This document shows positions 8,374 to 16,102 of a stretch of DNA of 64,000 nucleotides, piece after piece; the stretch's first letter is position 1, and every line of letters starts with the position of its first letter. Position numbers and translations under genes: made by a program. Under the pieces are notes generated by a model that ran no database searches, was not told the origin of the DNA, and saw only the letters and a program-made list of their open reading frames with translations. Source of the stretch: Planctomycetaceae bacterium (GTDB lineage: Bacteria; Planctomycetota; Phycisphaerae; SM23-33). The stretch spans positions 124,001 to 188,000 of the forward strand of contig JBDKTA010000022.1 of assembly GCA_039680605.1 (NCBI GenBank), read 5' to 3'.

Positions 8374-8775
8374 ATGTTCATATGGGAAATCCTTCTGTCT
8401 TCGCTATTGGCGGCCGTGCTGAGCATGGTGCTGATCCTCGTGCTTGGGCGCACCGGACCCGGTCCGCTGATGGGCTTTCTCTTCTTCTTCATCACGATCT
8501 TTCTGGCGACCTGGGGCGGCGGACTGTGGCTGGGACGCATCCGCCCTGGAGAGTGGATGGTCAACTGGATGGGCTACGTCCTGGTAGCCATGCTGCTGTG
8601 GCTGGTGCTGGCGGCCGTGCTCCCGCGCCAGACCCGAACCGCGCGGCGCGCGGACGAGACCGCCGTGCCGGTCGTGCAACCCAAAGCCGCCCAGCCGCTG
8701 GCGCTGGGGATACTGTTCTGGCTGATGGTGCTCTTCCTGCTGGGCATCATCGCGGTCAACTATTACTTCTTCTGA
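8374..8775 (+). CDS. Small integral membrane protein, unknown function
   Basis: 133 residues with four hydrophobic segments at about 4-24, 32-50, 65-84 and 111-132, separated by short charged loops. The loop at 85-105 is rich in Arg and Ala. No family motif was recognised. The start is the ATG at 8374. It converges with the WbsX-like gene, whose stop lies 4 nt beyond its own stop. Coding is supported by the coherent membrane topology. Confidence 0.6.
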   Translation: MFIWEILLSSLLAAVLSMVLILVLGRTGPGPLMGFLFFFITIFLATWGGGLWLGRIRPGEWMVNWMGYVLVAMLLWLVLAAVLPRQTRTARRADETAVPVVQPKAAQPLALGILFWLMVLFLLGIIAVNYYFF

Positions 8776-8778
8776 TGA

Positions 8779-9891
8779 TCACCGCGTGGAGGCCGCCATC
8801 GCGTCGCGGACGGCTTCGAGATATCCGTTGCCGAACACCGTATCGGGCTCCAGATAGCTCCCCTCGCTCCACTCGTTCCAGCTATTGACGGTGATCAGGC
8901 GCGGCGACAGGCGGCGGGCGTCCACGAAATCCATCGCCTCCCGCATGAACCCGCCGAAAAGCGCCGGGCTCGTCTGCGTGACCAGACCGTGCAGCGACGT
9001 CTTGAACCGCGGATTGGTGTCCCACCCGATCGACACGTGAGGATAGAACGGCACGGAGAACTCGTTGGACCATTTCGCCCAAGCCCCGACCGCCTGGCGG
9101 CCCCAGGCGTCATACGGGCCGTCGGCCGCAACGTAGTGCGCCCACTGGTAGTTAGTGAGGCTGTCGAAGCCCAGATACGAGAGCGTCTGCTCTTGCGTGC
9201 CGGCCGGGTCGTCCAGAACGCCGCCCTTGGACAACGGGACGTTGCGCCACAGGATGGCCTGGAGGTGCAAGCCGGGCAGTCCCGCCGCCTGCACGTTGGC
9301 GCGCAGGGCGTTCAGGGCGTCGCGCGCGGCATCGAGTCCGCCCAGGCCGCGGATCAGCGTGCCGACCTCATAGATCGACAGCACCGGTTTGCCGTCGATG
9401 CGATAGTACGACGGATGGCCGAAGTACCGCTCGATCAGCCGCCGCGTGGCAGCGTCGAACGTCGGCCGGTCCACCGCGCCGGGATAGATCTGCTTGTACG
9501 CGTGCGATTGCTCGAGGTCCCACAGCGTCGAGGCGTCGTGGTTGGCCCACATGATGTAGAAGCGGATATCGCCGTTGTTCCGCGCGCCGAGGAACCCCCG
9601 ATTGAGCGCCTCCTCGAGGAACGGCTGATTCTCGTACCAGTACCAGTCGAAGATGAACACATTGACGCCGTGCCCAGCCGCCGCGGCGATCTTCTGCTCC
9701 ATGACGCGCGGGTCGGCCTCGTCCTGGTATCCCCAGGCCGGCACGCGCGGCTGCCAGTGCCCCTCGAACTTCGGCGCGGCGGCGCGGATCGTCTGCCACT
9801 CGCCCTGCCCCTGGGGCATAAACCGCCGCCACCGAGGCTCATCGTGATACGCCGGCCAATAGTACGCCGCGATGTCGTAAGGTTGTTGCAT
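8779..9891 (-). CDS. WbsX-like glycosidase/glycosyltransferase (GH99-like TIM barrel)
   Basis: 370 residues with no signal peptide. The N-terminus IAAYYWPAYHDEPRW, followed by a WQPRVPAWGYQDEADPRVMEQKI segment and VFIFDWYWYENQPFLEEALN, is the pattern of the WbsX family. That family is annotated in O-antigen clusters and structurally related to GH99 endo-mannosidases. A conserved-looking C-terminal motif, TVNSWNEWSEGSYLEPD, supplies the acidic residues expected in the active site. It probably acts on a polysaccharide in the cytoplasm; the true reaction is not established. Single gene convergent with a membrane protein. Confidence 0.75.
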   Translation of the reverse strand: MQQPYDIAAYYWPAYHDEPRWRRFMPQGQGEWQTIRAAAPKFEGHWQPRVPAWGYQDEADPRVMEQKIAAAAGHGVNVFIFDWYWYENQPFLEEALNRGFLGARNNGDIRFYIMWANHDASTLWDLEQSHAYKQIYPGAVDRPTFDAATRRLIERYFGHPSYYRIDGKPVLSIYEVGTLIRGLGGLDAARDALNALRANVQAAGLPGLHLQAILWRNVPLSKGGVLDDPAGTQEQTLSYLGFDSLTNYQWAHYVAADGPYDAWGRQAVGAWAKWSNEFSVPFYPHVSIGWDTNPRFKTSLHGLVTQTSPALFGGFMREAMDFVDARRLSPRLITVNSWNEWSEGSYLEPDTVFGNGYLEAVRDAMAASTR

Positions 9892-10025
9892 GGTTCTTTC
9901 GCCTTGAAAGAGGGATGGACCAAGTCGGCGGGATTATACCCCGCCGCATCCAGTGGCGGCTTCTACTATTCCGCGAGCGGGCCAAGGAGGCGCGGCGGTA
10001 CAATGTTCGCAAAGGAGCTACCACT

Positions 10026-10313
10026 ATGGCAGCGTACGCTGTGTTCACGCGCGAGAGACTGCGCGATGCGGAAGAGATGAAGAAGTATTCCGATCAGGTC
10101 GGCCCGACGCTCGAGGGGCATCCGGTCAAGGTGCTGGCGGCGTATGGGCCGCAGGTGATGCTCGAGGGGGCGGGCGTCGAGGGCGTGGTGATCCTGGAGT
10201 TCCCCTCCATCGCCGCGGCCAAGGCCTGGTACGACAGCCCGGCGTATCGCAAGGTGCGCGAGCACCGCTTCAAAGGCGCCGACTACCGAGCCGTGATCGT
10301 CGAAGGGCTCTGA
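10026..10313 (+). CDS. DUF1330 family small protein
   Basis: 95 residues. The pattern AYAVFTRERLRDAEEMKKYSD...VKVLAAYGPQVMLEG...VVILEFPSIAAAKAWYDSPAY is the dimeric alpha/beta barrel DUF1330 fold, whose members have no proven common reaction. The start is fixed by AAGGAGC 9 nt upstream of the ATG. The frame is open further upstream, but that part overlaps the promoter region of the divergent gene. Transcribed alone, followed by repeat R8. Confidence 0.82.
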   Translation: MAAYAVFTRERLRDAEEMKKYSDQVGPTLEGHPVKVLAAYGPQVMLEGAGVEGVVILEFPSIAAAKAWYDSPAYRKVREHRFKGADYRAVIVEGL

Positions 10314-10316
10314 GGT

Positions 10317-10483
10317 TCACCGCAGAGGCCGCAGAGATCGCAGAGGGGAGGAAAGATGGAATACTGGAATGATGGAACTACAGGAAGAAACAGCCTGATC
10401 TGACCTCTCTTGGTCTAGTCGCCCAATATTCCAGCATTCTTTATACCTTCTTCCTCCGCGTTCTCTGCGCCCTCTGCGGTGAA
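10317..10483. repeat. R8 palindromic repeat
   Basis: The arms CACCGCAGAGGCCGCAGAG (left) and CCCTCTGCGGTGAA (right) are inverted. An inner inverted pair, ATACTGGAATG and AATATTCCAG, lies in the loop. Other R8 copies are near 20024, 23979, 42202 and 63684. Confidence 0.8.
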
Positions 10484-10537
10484 TCCTTGACGCCGGCGGG
10501 CATGTCTGCTACGCTTTCGCTATCCTTTGGAGCAGCC

Positions 10538-10942
10538 ATGATCACACGGGAAGCTGACTATGCCATTCGCACGGTGCTGGCGCTGGCCAAGCGGCCGCGG
10601 GACGCGGTCGTGCCCACGGCCGAACTGTCGCAGGAGATGGACATCCCCTTCCGCTTCCTGCGGCGCATCGCGGGCAAGCTGGTGCGTTCGGGGATCGTGG
10701 CGGCCCATCGCGGCAACGGCGGGGGGCTGCGGCTGTTGCTGAGCCCGCGCGGGCTGACGCTGCTGTCGGTGGTGGCGGCAGTGGACAGCCGCAGCATCAA
10801 GCTCAACACCTGCCTGGTCCGCAAGGGCAACTGCCCGCGATCGGGCCACTGCAGCGTCCACGAGGAACTGGCCCGCCTGCAGGAGGCCCTGGAGGGGATG
10901 CTCGGTCAGGTGACGTTTGAGAAACTGGTTAAGAAACAGTAA
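10538..10942 (+). CDS. Rrf2 family transcription regulator with three cysteines
   Basis: 134 residues from the ATG at 10538 (MITREADYAIRTVLALA, the classic Rrf2 opening). The frame runs upstream, but those codons lie in repeat DNA. A winged helix spans about 1-80. The cluster-binding loop has three cysteines (NTCLVRKGNCPRSGHCSVHEE), with spacing like IscR, so it probably senses Fe-S or redox state. It lies upstream of the CO dehydrogenase operon on the same strand but is separated from it by 470 nt of repeats, so control of cooS is an inference. Two more Rrf2 proteins lead the Fe-S operon at 56-57 kb. Confidence 0.85.
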   Translation: MITREADYAIRTVLALAKRPRDAVVPTAELSQEMDIPFRFLRRIAGKLVRSGIVAAHRGNGGGLRLLLSPRGLTLLSVVAAVDSRSIKLNTCLVRKGNCPRSGHCSVHEELARLQEALEGMLGQVTFEKLVKKQ

Positions 10943-11340
10943 TCAGTAAAACGTAGTCAGTAATCAGTAATCGGTAAACGGTAATCAGGTTTGGGGCTGC
11001 GATGTTCGGGGGCTGCACTTTCTTGCACTTTGTTGTACTTTTCACAGCGGTTTGCGGGGAAGGAACCGCAACGCCATCGGACGAGGGGCGATCGGGGACA
11101 GCCCTCTCTACCTCGCCAGTTTCAAAAACCAGATGTCCTGCAAAAGGAAAATATTTTCCTTCTCTGGACCGATTGCGGTTTCCCCGCTGCGCCAGTGCAA
11201 AAGAATTTGCGACTTGCCCAGAATTTCTCCCCCCAGTTGTCCAGTCACTATAATTAGGCTGTCAGGGGACGAGCCGCTCCCATCTTTGAGCCCGCCGACC
11301 ACCAGCGCCGATACTGATTACCGATTACTGATTACTGTTT
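10937..11340. repeat. R10-bounded element with an R11 copy, upstream of cooS
   Basis: R10 units (GTAATCAGTAATCGGTAA) lie at 10937-10988. Their inverted counterparts (TTACCGATTACTGATTAC) lie at about 11313-11338. Between them at 11021-11057 is R11 (TTTGTTGTACTTTTCACAG), found again at the far right end of the window. No gene is supported in the 470-nt gap; short frames there overlap each other and lack ribosome sites. Confidence 0.7.
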
Positions 11341-11413
11341 TTTTTAAACCTCCCCTTGACTTGCCCGCGCCGAATGATACTATTCCGGTGTCATTCAAGA
11401 AAGGACCCCCACC

Positions 11414-13297
11414 ATGACCCGCTGCGCTTCGGCTGACTCGTGCTTGTCCGACTTTCTCGCCCGCCATGGCGACGTCAACACGGCCTTCGACCGCATCGTC
11501 GAGCAGGAGGTCAAGTGCCAGTTCGGCCAGCTTGGCGTGTGTTGTCGCCTGTGCTCCAACGGTCCCTGTCGCGTCACGCCCGACGCGCCCAAGGGCGTCT
11601 GCGGCGCCACGGCAGACACGATGGTCGCCCGCGGGCTGCTGCGGTCGGTCGCCGCCGGGGCGGCGTGCTACCTGCACGTGGCCGAGTCGACGGCGCGGCG
11701 GCTCAAGGCTATCGGCGAGGGCGTTTCGCCGCTGACGATCCGCTCCAAGGACAGCCTCGACGCCCTTGCGGCCAAGCTGGGCGTCGCCGGCAAGACATGG
11801 CAAGATAATGCCCGCAACGTCGCCGACGCGATCCTGGCCGACCTGTACAAACCGCGCGGCGAGACGATGAGCCTGATCTCGCGCATGGCGCTGCCGCAGC
11901 GCGTGGCGGTGTGGGAGAAGACCGGCCTGCTCAGCGGCGGGGCCAAGAGCGAAGTCTTCGACGCGCTGGTCAAGACCTCGACCAACCTCAACACCGACGC
12001 CGTCGACCAACTGCTGCACTGCCTGCGACTGGGCATCTGCACGGGCCTCTACGGGCTGCAACTGACCAACCTGCTCAACGACGTGCTGATGGGCCAGCCG
12101 ACGATCCGCCAGGCCAAGGTCGGCTTCCAGGTGGCCGATCCGGCGTACGTGAATATCGCCGTCACCGGCCACAGCCACTCGGTGTGGGCGGGGCTGATCG
12201 AGTTCCTCGAGACCCCCGCCGGGCAGCAGATCGGCAAGAGCGCCGGCGCGGCGGGCGTGCGCATCGTCGGGCTGACGTGCGTGGGGCAGGACATGCAGCT
12301 CCGCGCCTCTTCGGCGGGCGACTGTTACGCGGGGCAGGCGGGCAACAACTTCACGCAGGAGGCGCTGGTGGCCACCGGGGCGATCGACCTGGTCGCCAGC
12401 GAGTTCAACTGCACGCTGTCGGGCATCGAGCCCATCGCCGCCAAGATGCTCACCCCGCTGGTGTGCCTGGACGACGTGGCCAAGCAAACCTCAGCCGCCA
12501 TGCTGGCCGACGTACACGGCAAAGAAGCGGCTTTGGCCGAACAGGTGACGCGGCTGGCCGCGGCGGCGTACGCCAAACGGCGCGGGCAGGTGAAGATCGA
12601 CGTGCCCAAACACGGCTACGACGACGTGGTGACCGGCGTCAGCGAGCAATCGCTGGTGGCGCTGCTGGGCGGAACGCTCGACCCGGTGATCGACCTGATC
12701 AAGGCAGGGACGATCAAAGGCGTCGCGGGCGTGCTGGGCTGCTCGAACCTCGCCGCGGGCGGACACGACGTCACGACCGTGGCGTTGACGCGCGAGCTGA
12801 TCAAGCGGGACATCCTGGTGCTCTCGGCCGGCTGCACCACCGGCGGGCTGTGCAACACGGGCTTCTGCTCGCCGTCGGCGGCGCAGTGGGCCGGTCCGGG
12901 CCTGCGGGCGGTGTGCGAAAAGCTGGGCATTCCGCCGGTGCTGAACTTCGGCCCGTGCCTGGCCATCGGGCGCATCGAGATGGTCGCCCACGCGCTGGCC
13001 GAGGCCATGGGCGTCGACCTGCCACAACTGCCGGTGGTGATCTCCGCCCCGCAGTGGCTCGAGGAGCAGGCCTTGGCCGACGGGTGCTTCGGCTTGGCTT
13101 TGGGCCTGACGCTGCACTTGTCGCAGGCCCCGCCGATTCTGGGCTCGCCGCTGGTGACGCGCGTGCTCACCGCCGACCTGGAGGGCATCACCGGCGGGCG
13201 CGTGATCGTCGAGGGCGACCCGGTCAAGGCCGCCGCCGCGATGGAAGGCGTCATCGACGCCAAGCTGGCCGCACTGGGCCTGGGGGTGGGCGCATGA
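11414..13297 (+). CDS. cooS: Anaerobic Ni-Fe carbon-monoxide dehydrogenase catalytic subunit, divergent
   Basis: 627 residues, close to the usual length of about 630. It would interconvert CO and CO2 using ferredoxin. The D- and B-cluster cysteines are all present (C35, C43, C44, C47, C52, C63). The C-cluster ligands also align with CODH-II of Carboxydothermus as recalled: H253, C289, C333, C443, C474, C515. Two functional features recalled for CODH-II are missing. The catalytic lysine after SAPxxxxE is glutamine (SAPQWLEEQA, Q552), and the histidine chain after AAGAA is replaced by CYLHVAESTARR. The enzyme is therefore a CODH by fold but may be slow, or may do another reaction. A four-cluster ferredoxin follows, with an ATGA overlap. 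Confidence 0.9.
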   Translation: MTRCASADSCLSDFLARHGDVNTAFDRIVEQEVKCQFGQLGVCCRLCSNGPCRVTPDAPKGVCGATADTMVARGLLRSVAAGAACYLHVAESTARRLKAIGEGVSPLTIRSKDSLDALAAKLGVAGKTWQDNARNVADAILADLYKPRGETMSLISRMALPQRVAVWEKTGLLSGGAKSEVFDALVKTSTNLNTDAVDQLLHCLRLGICTGLYGLQLTNLLNDVLMGQPTIRQAKVGFQVADPAYVNIAVTGHSHSVWAGLIEFLETPAGQQIGKSAGAAGVRIVGLTCVGQDMQLRASSAGDCYAGQAGNNFTQEALVATGAIDLVASEFNCTLSGIEPIAAKMLTPLVCLDDVAKQTSAAMLADVHGKEAALAEQVTRLAAAAYAKRRGQVKIDVPKHGYDDVVTGVSEQSLVALLGGTLDPVIDLIKAGTIKGVAGVLGCSNLAAGGHDVTTVALTRELIKRDILVLSAGCTTGGLCNTGFCSPSAAQWAGPGLRAVCEKLGIPPVLNFGPCLAIGRIEMVAHALAEAMGVDLPQLPVVISAPQWLEEQALADGCFGLALGLTLHLSQAPPILGSPLVTRVLTADLEGITGGRVIVEGDPVKAAAAMEGVIDAKLAALGLGVGA

Positions 13298-13794
13298 GGA
13301 CCAAGGTGATCCGCCGCGAGTTGTGTACCGGGTGCAAGAACTGCGAGATGGCGTGCATCGCCGCGCACAGCGAAGGGCCGGCGCTGGCGGTCTATCTGGC
13401 CGCCGGCGCGGAGGGAGCCCCTCGCCCGCGCGCCAAAGTGCAGCGCGACGCCGCCGGCGCATTGGTCCCGCAGTTCTGCCGCCACTGCAAAGAGCCCGCC
13501 TGCGTCGAGGCATGCATGAGCGGCGCCCTGGCTAAGCGCGAGGACGGGCTGGTCCTCTGCGACAGCGACCTCTGCGTCGGCTGTTACATGTGCGTGATGA
13601 GCTGCCCGTACGGCAACGCGAGGCCGTCGATGGGCCCGGACGACATGATGCTCAAGTGCGACGGCTGCCACGACCGCGACTGCATGGCGTGCGTGAAGGC
13701 CTGCCCGACCGGCTGCCTGAGCTGCGAGGAAGGCGCCGAGGCGGTGGTGTACGTCGAAGCCCAGGCGGCGCCGGCCGCGGGAGGTGAGCGATGA
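13294..13794 (+). CDS. CooF-like polyferredoxin, electron partner of CODH
   Basis: 166 residues with four cysteine groups: CTGCKNCEMAC, CRHCKEPACVEAC, CVGCYMCVMSCPYG and CDGCHDRDCMACVKACPTGC. This is the DMSO-reductase-subunit-B/CooF type and should hold four [4Fe-4S] clusters. Its ATG overlaps the cooS stop codon (ATGA), so it is translated with cooS. Its own stop overlaps the ATG of the truncated third gene in the same way. It would carry electrons from CODH to an NAD(P) reductase or another acceptor. No hydrogenase or acetyl-CoA synthase genes are nearby. Confidence 0.9.
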   Translation: MRTKVIRRELCTGCKNCEMACIAAHSEGPALAVYLAAGAEGAPRPRAKVQRDAAGALVPQFCRHCKEPACVEACMSGALAKREDGLVLCDSDLCVGCYMCVMSCPYGNARPSMGPDDMMLKCDGCHDRDCMACVKACPTGCLSCEEGAEAVVYVEAQAAPAAGGER

Positions 13795-14021
13795 GGCACG
13801 TGATTATCGGACCCAGTGCCGCCGCGACGGCCGCGTCTCTCGCTTCGCTCGCGACTGCGCCCTGGGCTGACGAATTGCAGGCCTACGGCCCGCATGCCAA
13901 GGATTCGCCATTGGGCCCAACAGCATCCAAAGCGGCGTCGCTGCCGCCGCAGTCCATAGGTCGCCCGCCGCGGCGCGGGGTTGTCATCGCCGCGCCGAGG
14001 CCGTCTGCCGCTGCGATTTGA
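13791..14021 (+). pseudogene. Remnant of a FAD/NAD oxidoreductase (third CODH-cluster gene)
   Basis: The frame begins MRHVIIGPSAAATAA, which matches the start of the NADH:acceptor flavoprotein that commonly follows cooF. That start normally forms the dinucleotide-binding loop. After about 15 residues the similarity ends: the next 60 codons are compositionally simple and stop at 14021, where a full gene would need about 400 residues. The following gene lies on the opposite strand and overlaps its end. The most likely reading is a gene lost by deletion or by insertion of repeat DNA, while its coupled start codon was kept. It may still be translated as a 76-residue peptide. Confidence 0.5.
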
Positions 14022-14304
14022 GCGTGCCGATGAACTGCTTCCACGGCGTGGCGGACATTGTCTCGGTGGTGGCGTGGCCGTACGCACGGATGATCATGGC
14101 GGCGTGCTCGGCGTCGTCGCGGCTGGGCGCTTCGATCAGATCGACCACGTCGAAGCGGCCCATCAAGGCGTAGCTGTCCTTCCAGACGACGTCCGGGCAG
14201 TCTTCCTTGATGCGCTGCTTGACCTCATCGGCGAGGGCGGGCAGATCCTGCGGGTCGCGGAAGGCGTCGGGCGAGAGCTTGCTGAGGATAACGTAGGTGT
14301 CCAT
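13984..14304 (-). CDS. GYD domain protein
   Basis: 106 residues from the ATG at 14304 (MDTYVILSKLSPDAFRDP). The pattern of a small alpha/beta barrel with DSYALMGRFDVVDLIEAPSRDDAEHAAMIIRAYGHATTETM fits the GYD (DUF3303-like) family, small cytoplasmic proteins of unknown role. GGGGGAC precedes the ATG. The open frame upstream is rejected because those codons overlap the divergent promoter region of the CrtI-like gene. Confidence 0.75.
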   Translation of the reverse strand: MDTYVILSKLSPDAFRDPQDLPALADEVKQRIKEDCPDVVWKDSYALMGRFDVVDLIEAPSRDDAEHAAMIIRAYGHATTETMSATPWKQFIGTLKSQRQTASARR

Positions 14305-14390
14305 GCGTCCCCCTTTCTGATGGATTATAGCGCGGCGGACGAGGAGTTGGGGCACTGAGGCGACCAGGCCGAGGAGACATACAATTCGCC

Positions 14391-16061
14391 ATGCCTGATG
14401 TGGATGCGACACGACCGCAAGATTTGCCCGGCGCCGACGCGGTCATTGTCGGCTCGGGACCTAACGGGTTGGCGGCGGCGGTCGCTCTGTCGCAGGCGGG
14501 GCTCAAGACGCTGGTGATCGAGCAGGCCGCCACCATCGGCGGCGGCCTGCGGACGGCTGAGCTGACGCTGCCGGGGTTTCGCCACGACGTCTGCTCGGCG
14601 ATTCACCCGCTGGCGCTGGGCTCGCCGTTCTTCCGCTGGCTGGCGCTGGAGCGGCATGGGCTGGAGTGGATTCACTCCCCCGCCCCGCTGGCCCACCCGC
14701 TCGACGGGCGCGAGGCGGTCGTGATCGAGCGGTCCGTCGAAGACACAGCCGCCGGCTTGCTGGGCATCGACGCCGGGGCGTACCGCGACCTGATGACCCC
14801 GCTGGTGCAGCGATGGGACGCTCTGCTCGAGGACATTCTCGCTCCGCCGCACATCCCGCGACACCCCTTCACGCTGGGGCGATTCGCCGCCAACGCCGCG
14901 CGATCGGCGCGGGGGTTGGCCCAGAGGCTCTTCGCTGGCCCGCGGGCCCGCGCGCTGATCGCCGGCCTTGTAGCGCACTCGGCGATGAGCCTGGACGCCT
15001 CCCCCTCGGCGGCCTTCGCTCTGGTCCTCGCCGCCGCAGCGCACGCGGTCGGCTGGCCGCTGCCCCGCGGAGGCTCGCAAAGCCTCGCCGACGCCCTGGC
15101 CGCGTACATCACGACCGCCGGCGGCTCGATCATCACAGGCGTCAATATCCAGAGCCTCGACGATCTGCTGCCTGCTCCTGCGTGCCACGGGCGTCCCGCC
15201 CATGCTCTTTCTCTGTGGCATGGGCGTCCCGCCCATGCTCTTTCTGTGTGGCATGGGCGTCTCGCCCATGCTCTTGGGTGGCATAGGGGTCACCCGTGCT
15301 CAGCGGATCCGGGTTCAACGATCAGGGACACGCACAACGGAGTTGTGCGTGGCACCCGTCCTCTCGTGCTGCTGGACGTCACGCCGCGTCAAGTGCTCGC
15401 CCTCGCCGGCCACCGCCTGCATCCGCGATATCGCCGACAACTCCAGCGATACCGCTACGGCCCGGGCGTCTTCAAGATCGACTGGGCGCTGGCCGAACCG
15501 ATCCCCTGGCAGGCGGCTGACTGCCGCCGCGCCGCCACGGTTCACCTCGGTGGAACCTTCGACGAGATCGCCGCCTCCGAGAACGAAGTCCTGCGTGGGC
15601 AGCACCCCCAGCGGCCCTTCGTGCTGCTGGCCCAGCAGAGCCTCTTCGACCCCACCCGTGCGCCCGAGGGCAAACACACCGGCTGGGCGTACTGCCACGT
15701 GCCCAACGGTTCGACCACCGACATGACCGACGCCATCGAGGCCCAGGTCGAGCGGTTCGCCCCCGGGTTCCGCGAGGTGATCCTCGCCCGCCACACGCGC
15801 ACGGCAGCCGCCCTGGAAGCGTACAACCCCAACTGCGTCGGCGGCGACATCAACGGCGGGGCCATCGACTGGCGGCAGCTCTTCTTTCGCCCCGCTCTGC
15901 GCGCCAACCCTTACGCGACGGGCTTGCCGGGGGTGTACATCTGCTCATCCTCGACGCCCCCCGGCGGCGGCGTCCACGGCATGTGCGGCTACCACGCCGC
16001 CCGAGCGGCACTGAAAGCCGCCCAATCAGCTATTAGCGATTTTGCCAGTAATCGCAAATAA
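14391..16061 (+). CDS. CrtI/phytoene-desaturase-like FAD oxidoreductase with an in-frame repeat insertion
   Basis: 556 residues. The N-terminal dinucleotide-binding motif VIVGSGPNGLAAAVALSQAG, followed by EQAATIGGGLRT, and the C-terminal FAD motif SSSTPPGGGVHGMCGYHAARAAL place it in the phytoene desaturase/carotenoid isomerase group of amine-oxidase-like proteins. Substrate unknown. Residues about 264-322 do not belong to the fold. They translate three R3 copies (giving HGRPAHALS repeated) and one R2 copy (THNGVVRGT), inserted where other members have a loop between INIQSLDDLLPA and PLVLLDVTPRQVLALAG. The frame is maintained through all copies. Whether the protein works with this insert is unknown. 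Confidence 0.8.
   Translation: MPDVDATRPQDLPGADAVIVGSGPNGLAAAVALSQAGLKTLVIEQAATIGGGLRTAELTLPGFRHDVCSAIHPLALGSPFFRWLALERHGLEWIHSPAPLAHPLDGREAVVIERSVEDTAAGLLGIDAGAYRDLMTPLVQRWDALLEDILAPPHIPRHPFTLGRFAANAARSARGLAQRLFAGPRARALIAGLVAHSAMSLDASPSAAFALVLAAAAHAVGWPLPRGGSQSLADALAAYITTAGGSIITGVNIQSLDDLLPAPACHGRPAHALSLWHGRPAHALSVWHGRLAHALGWHRGHPCSADPGSTIRDTHNGVVRGTRPLVLLDVTPRQVLALAGHRLHPRYRRQLQRYRYGPGVFKIDWALAEPIPWQAADCRRAATVHLGGTFDEIAASENEVLRGQHPQRPFVLLAQQSLFDPTRAPEGKHTGWAYCHVPNGSTTDMTDAIEAQVERFAPGFREVILARHTRTAAALEAYNPNCVGGDINGGAIDWRQLFFRPALRANPYATGLPGVYICSSSTPPGGGVHGMCGYHAARAALKAAQSAISDFASNRK
15181..15358. repeat. R3 (three copies plus partial) and R2 inside a coding gene
   Basis: R3 core CATGGGCGTCCCGCCCATG or close variants lie at about 15184-15206, 15215-15241 and 15248-15273, with a decayed copy to 15292. 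R2 lies at 15321-15358. All lie in frame in the CrtI-like gene. R3 and R2 occur together again in the LarA-like gene at 60091-60173. Confidence 0.9.
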
Positions 16062-16093
16062 GGCCCTTGCTTATTTTCGCCGTCGCAAATAAG
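16052..16093 (+). promoter_or_regulatory. Candidate operator of the HTH-Fic gene
   Basis: TCGCAAATAAG occurs twice (16052-16062 and 16083-16093), with an inverted near-copy CTTATTTTCG between them (16070-16079). The sites overlap the stop codon of the upstream gene and end about 10 nt before the preferred Fic start. As the Fic protein has a C-terminal winged helix, autorepression is plausible but unproven. Confidence 0.5.
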
Positions 16094-16102
16094 ATTCCAG
16101 AC

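Noticed and set aside
6815-8422. Plus-strand open frame of about 535 codons opposite the site-2 protease
   Set aside because: Begins in the R9 repeat and runs antisense to a protein with a clear HExxH and CBS domains.
10991-11302. Several short overlapping frames in the gap before cooS
   Set aside because: All lie in repeat DNA, lack ribosome sites and have no protein-like composition.
11911-13293. Extension of the cooF frame upstream through cooS
   Set aside because: Those codons are an alternative frame of cooS; the ATGA overlap at 13294 gives the real start.
11414-13297. Hybrid cluster protein instead of CO dehydrogenase
   Set aside because: The D- and B-cluster cysteine pattern and the full set of C-cluster ligand positions fit CODH, not the hybrid cluster protein.
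15184-15292. CRISPR-like array of three tandem units
   Set aside because: The units are self-complementary palindromes without unique spacers, lie inside a coding gene, and recur singly elsewhere; no cas genes are nearby.
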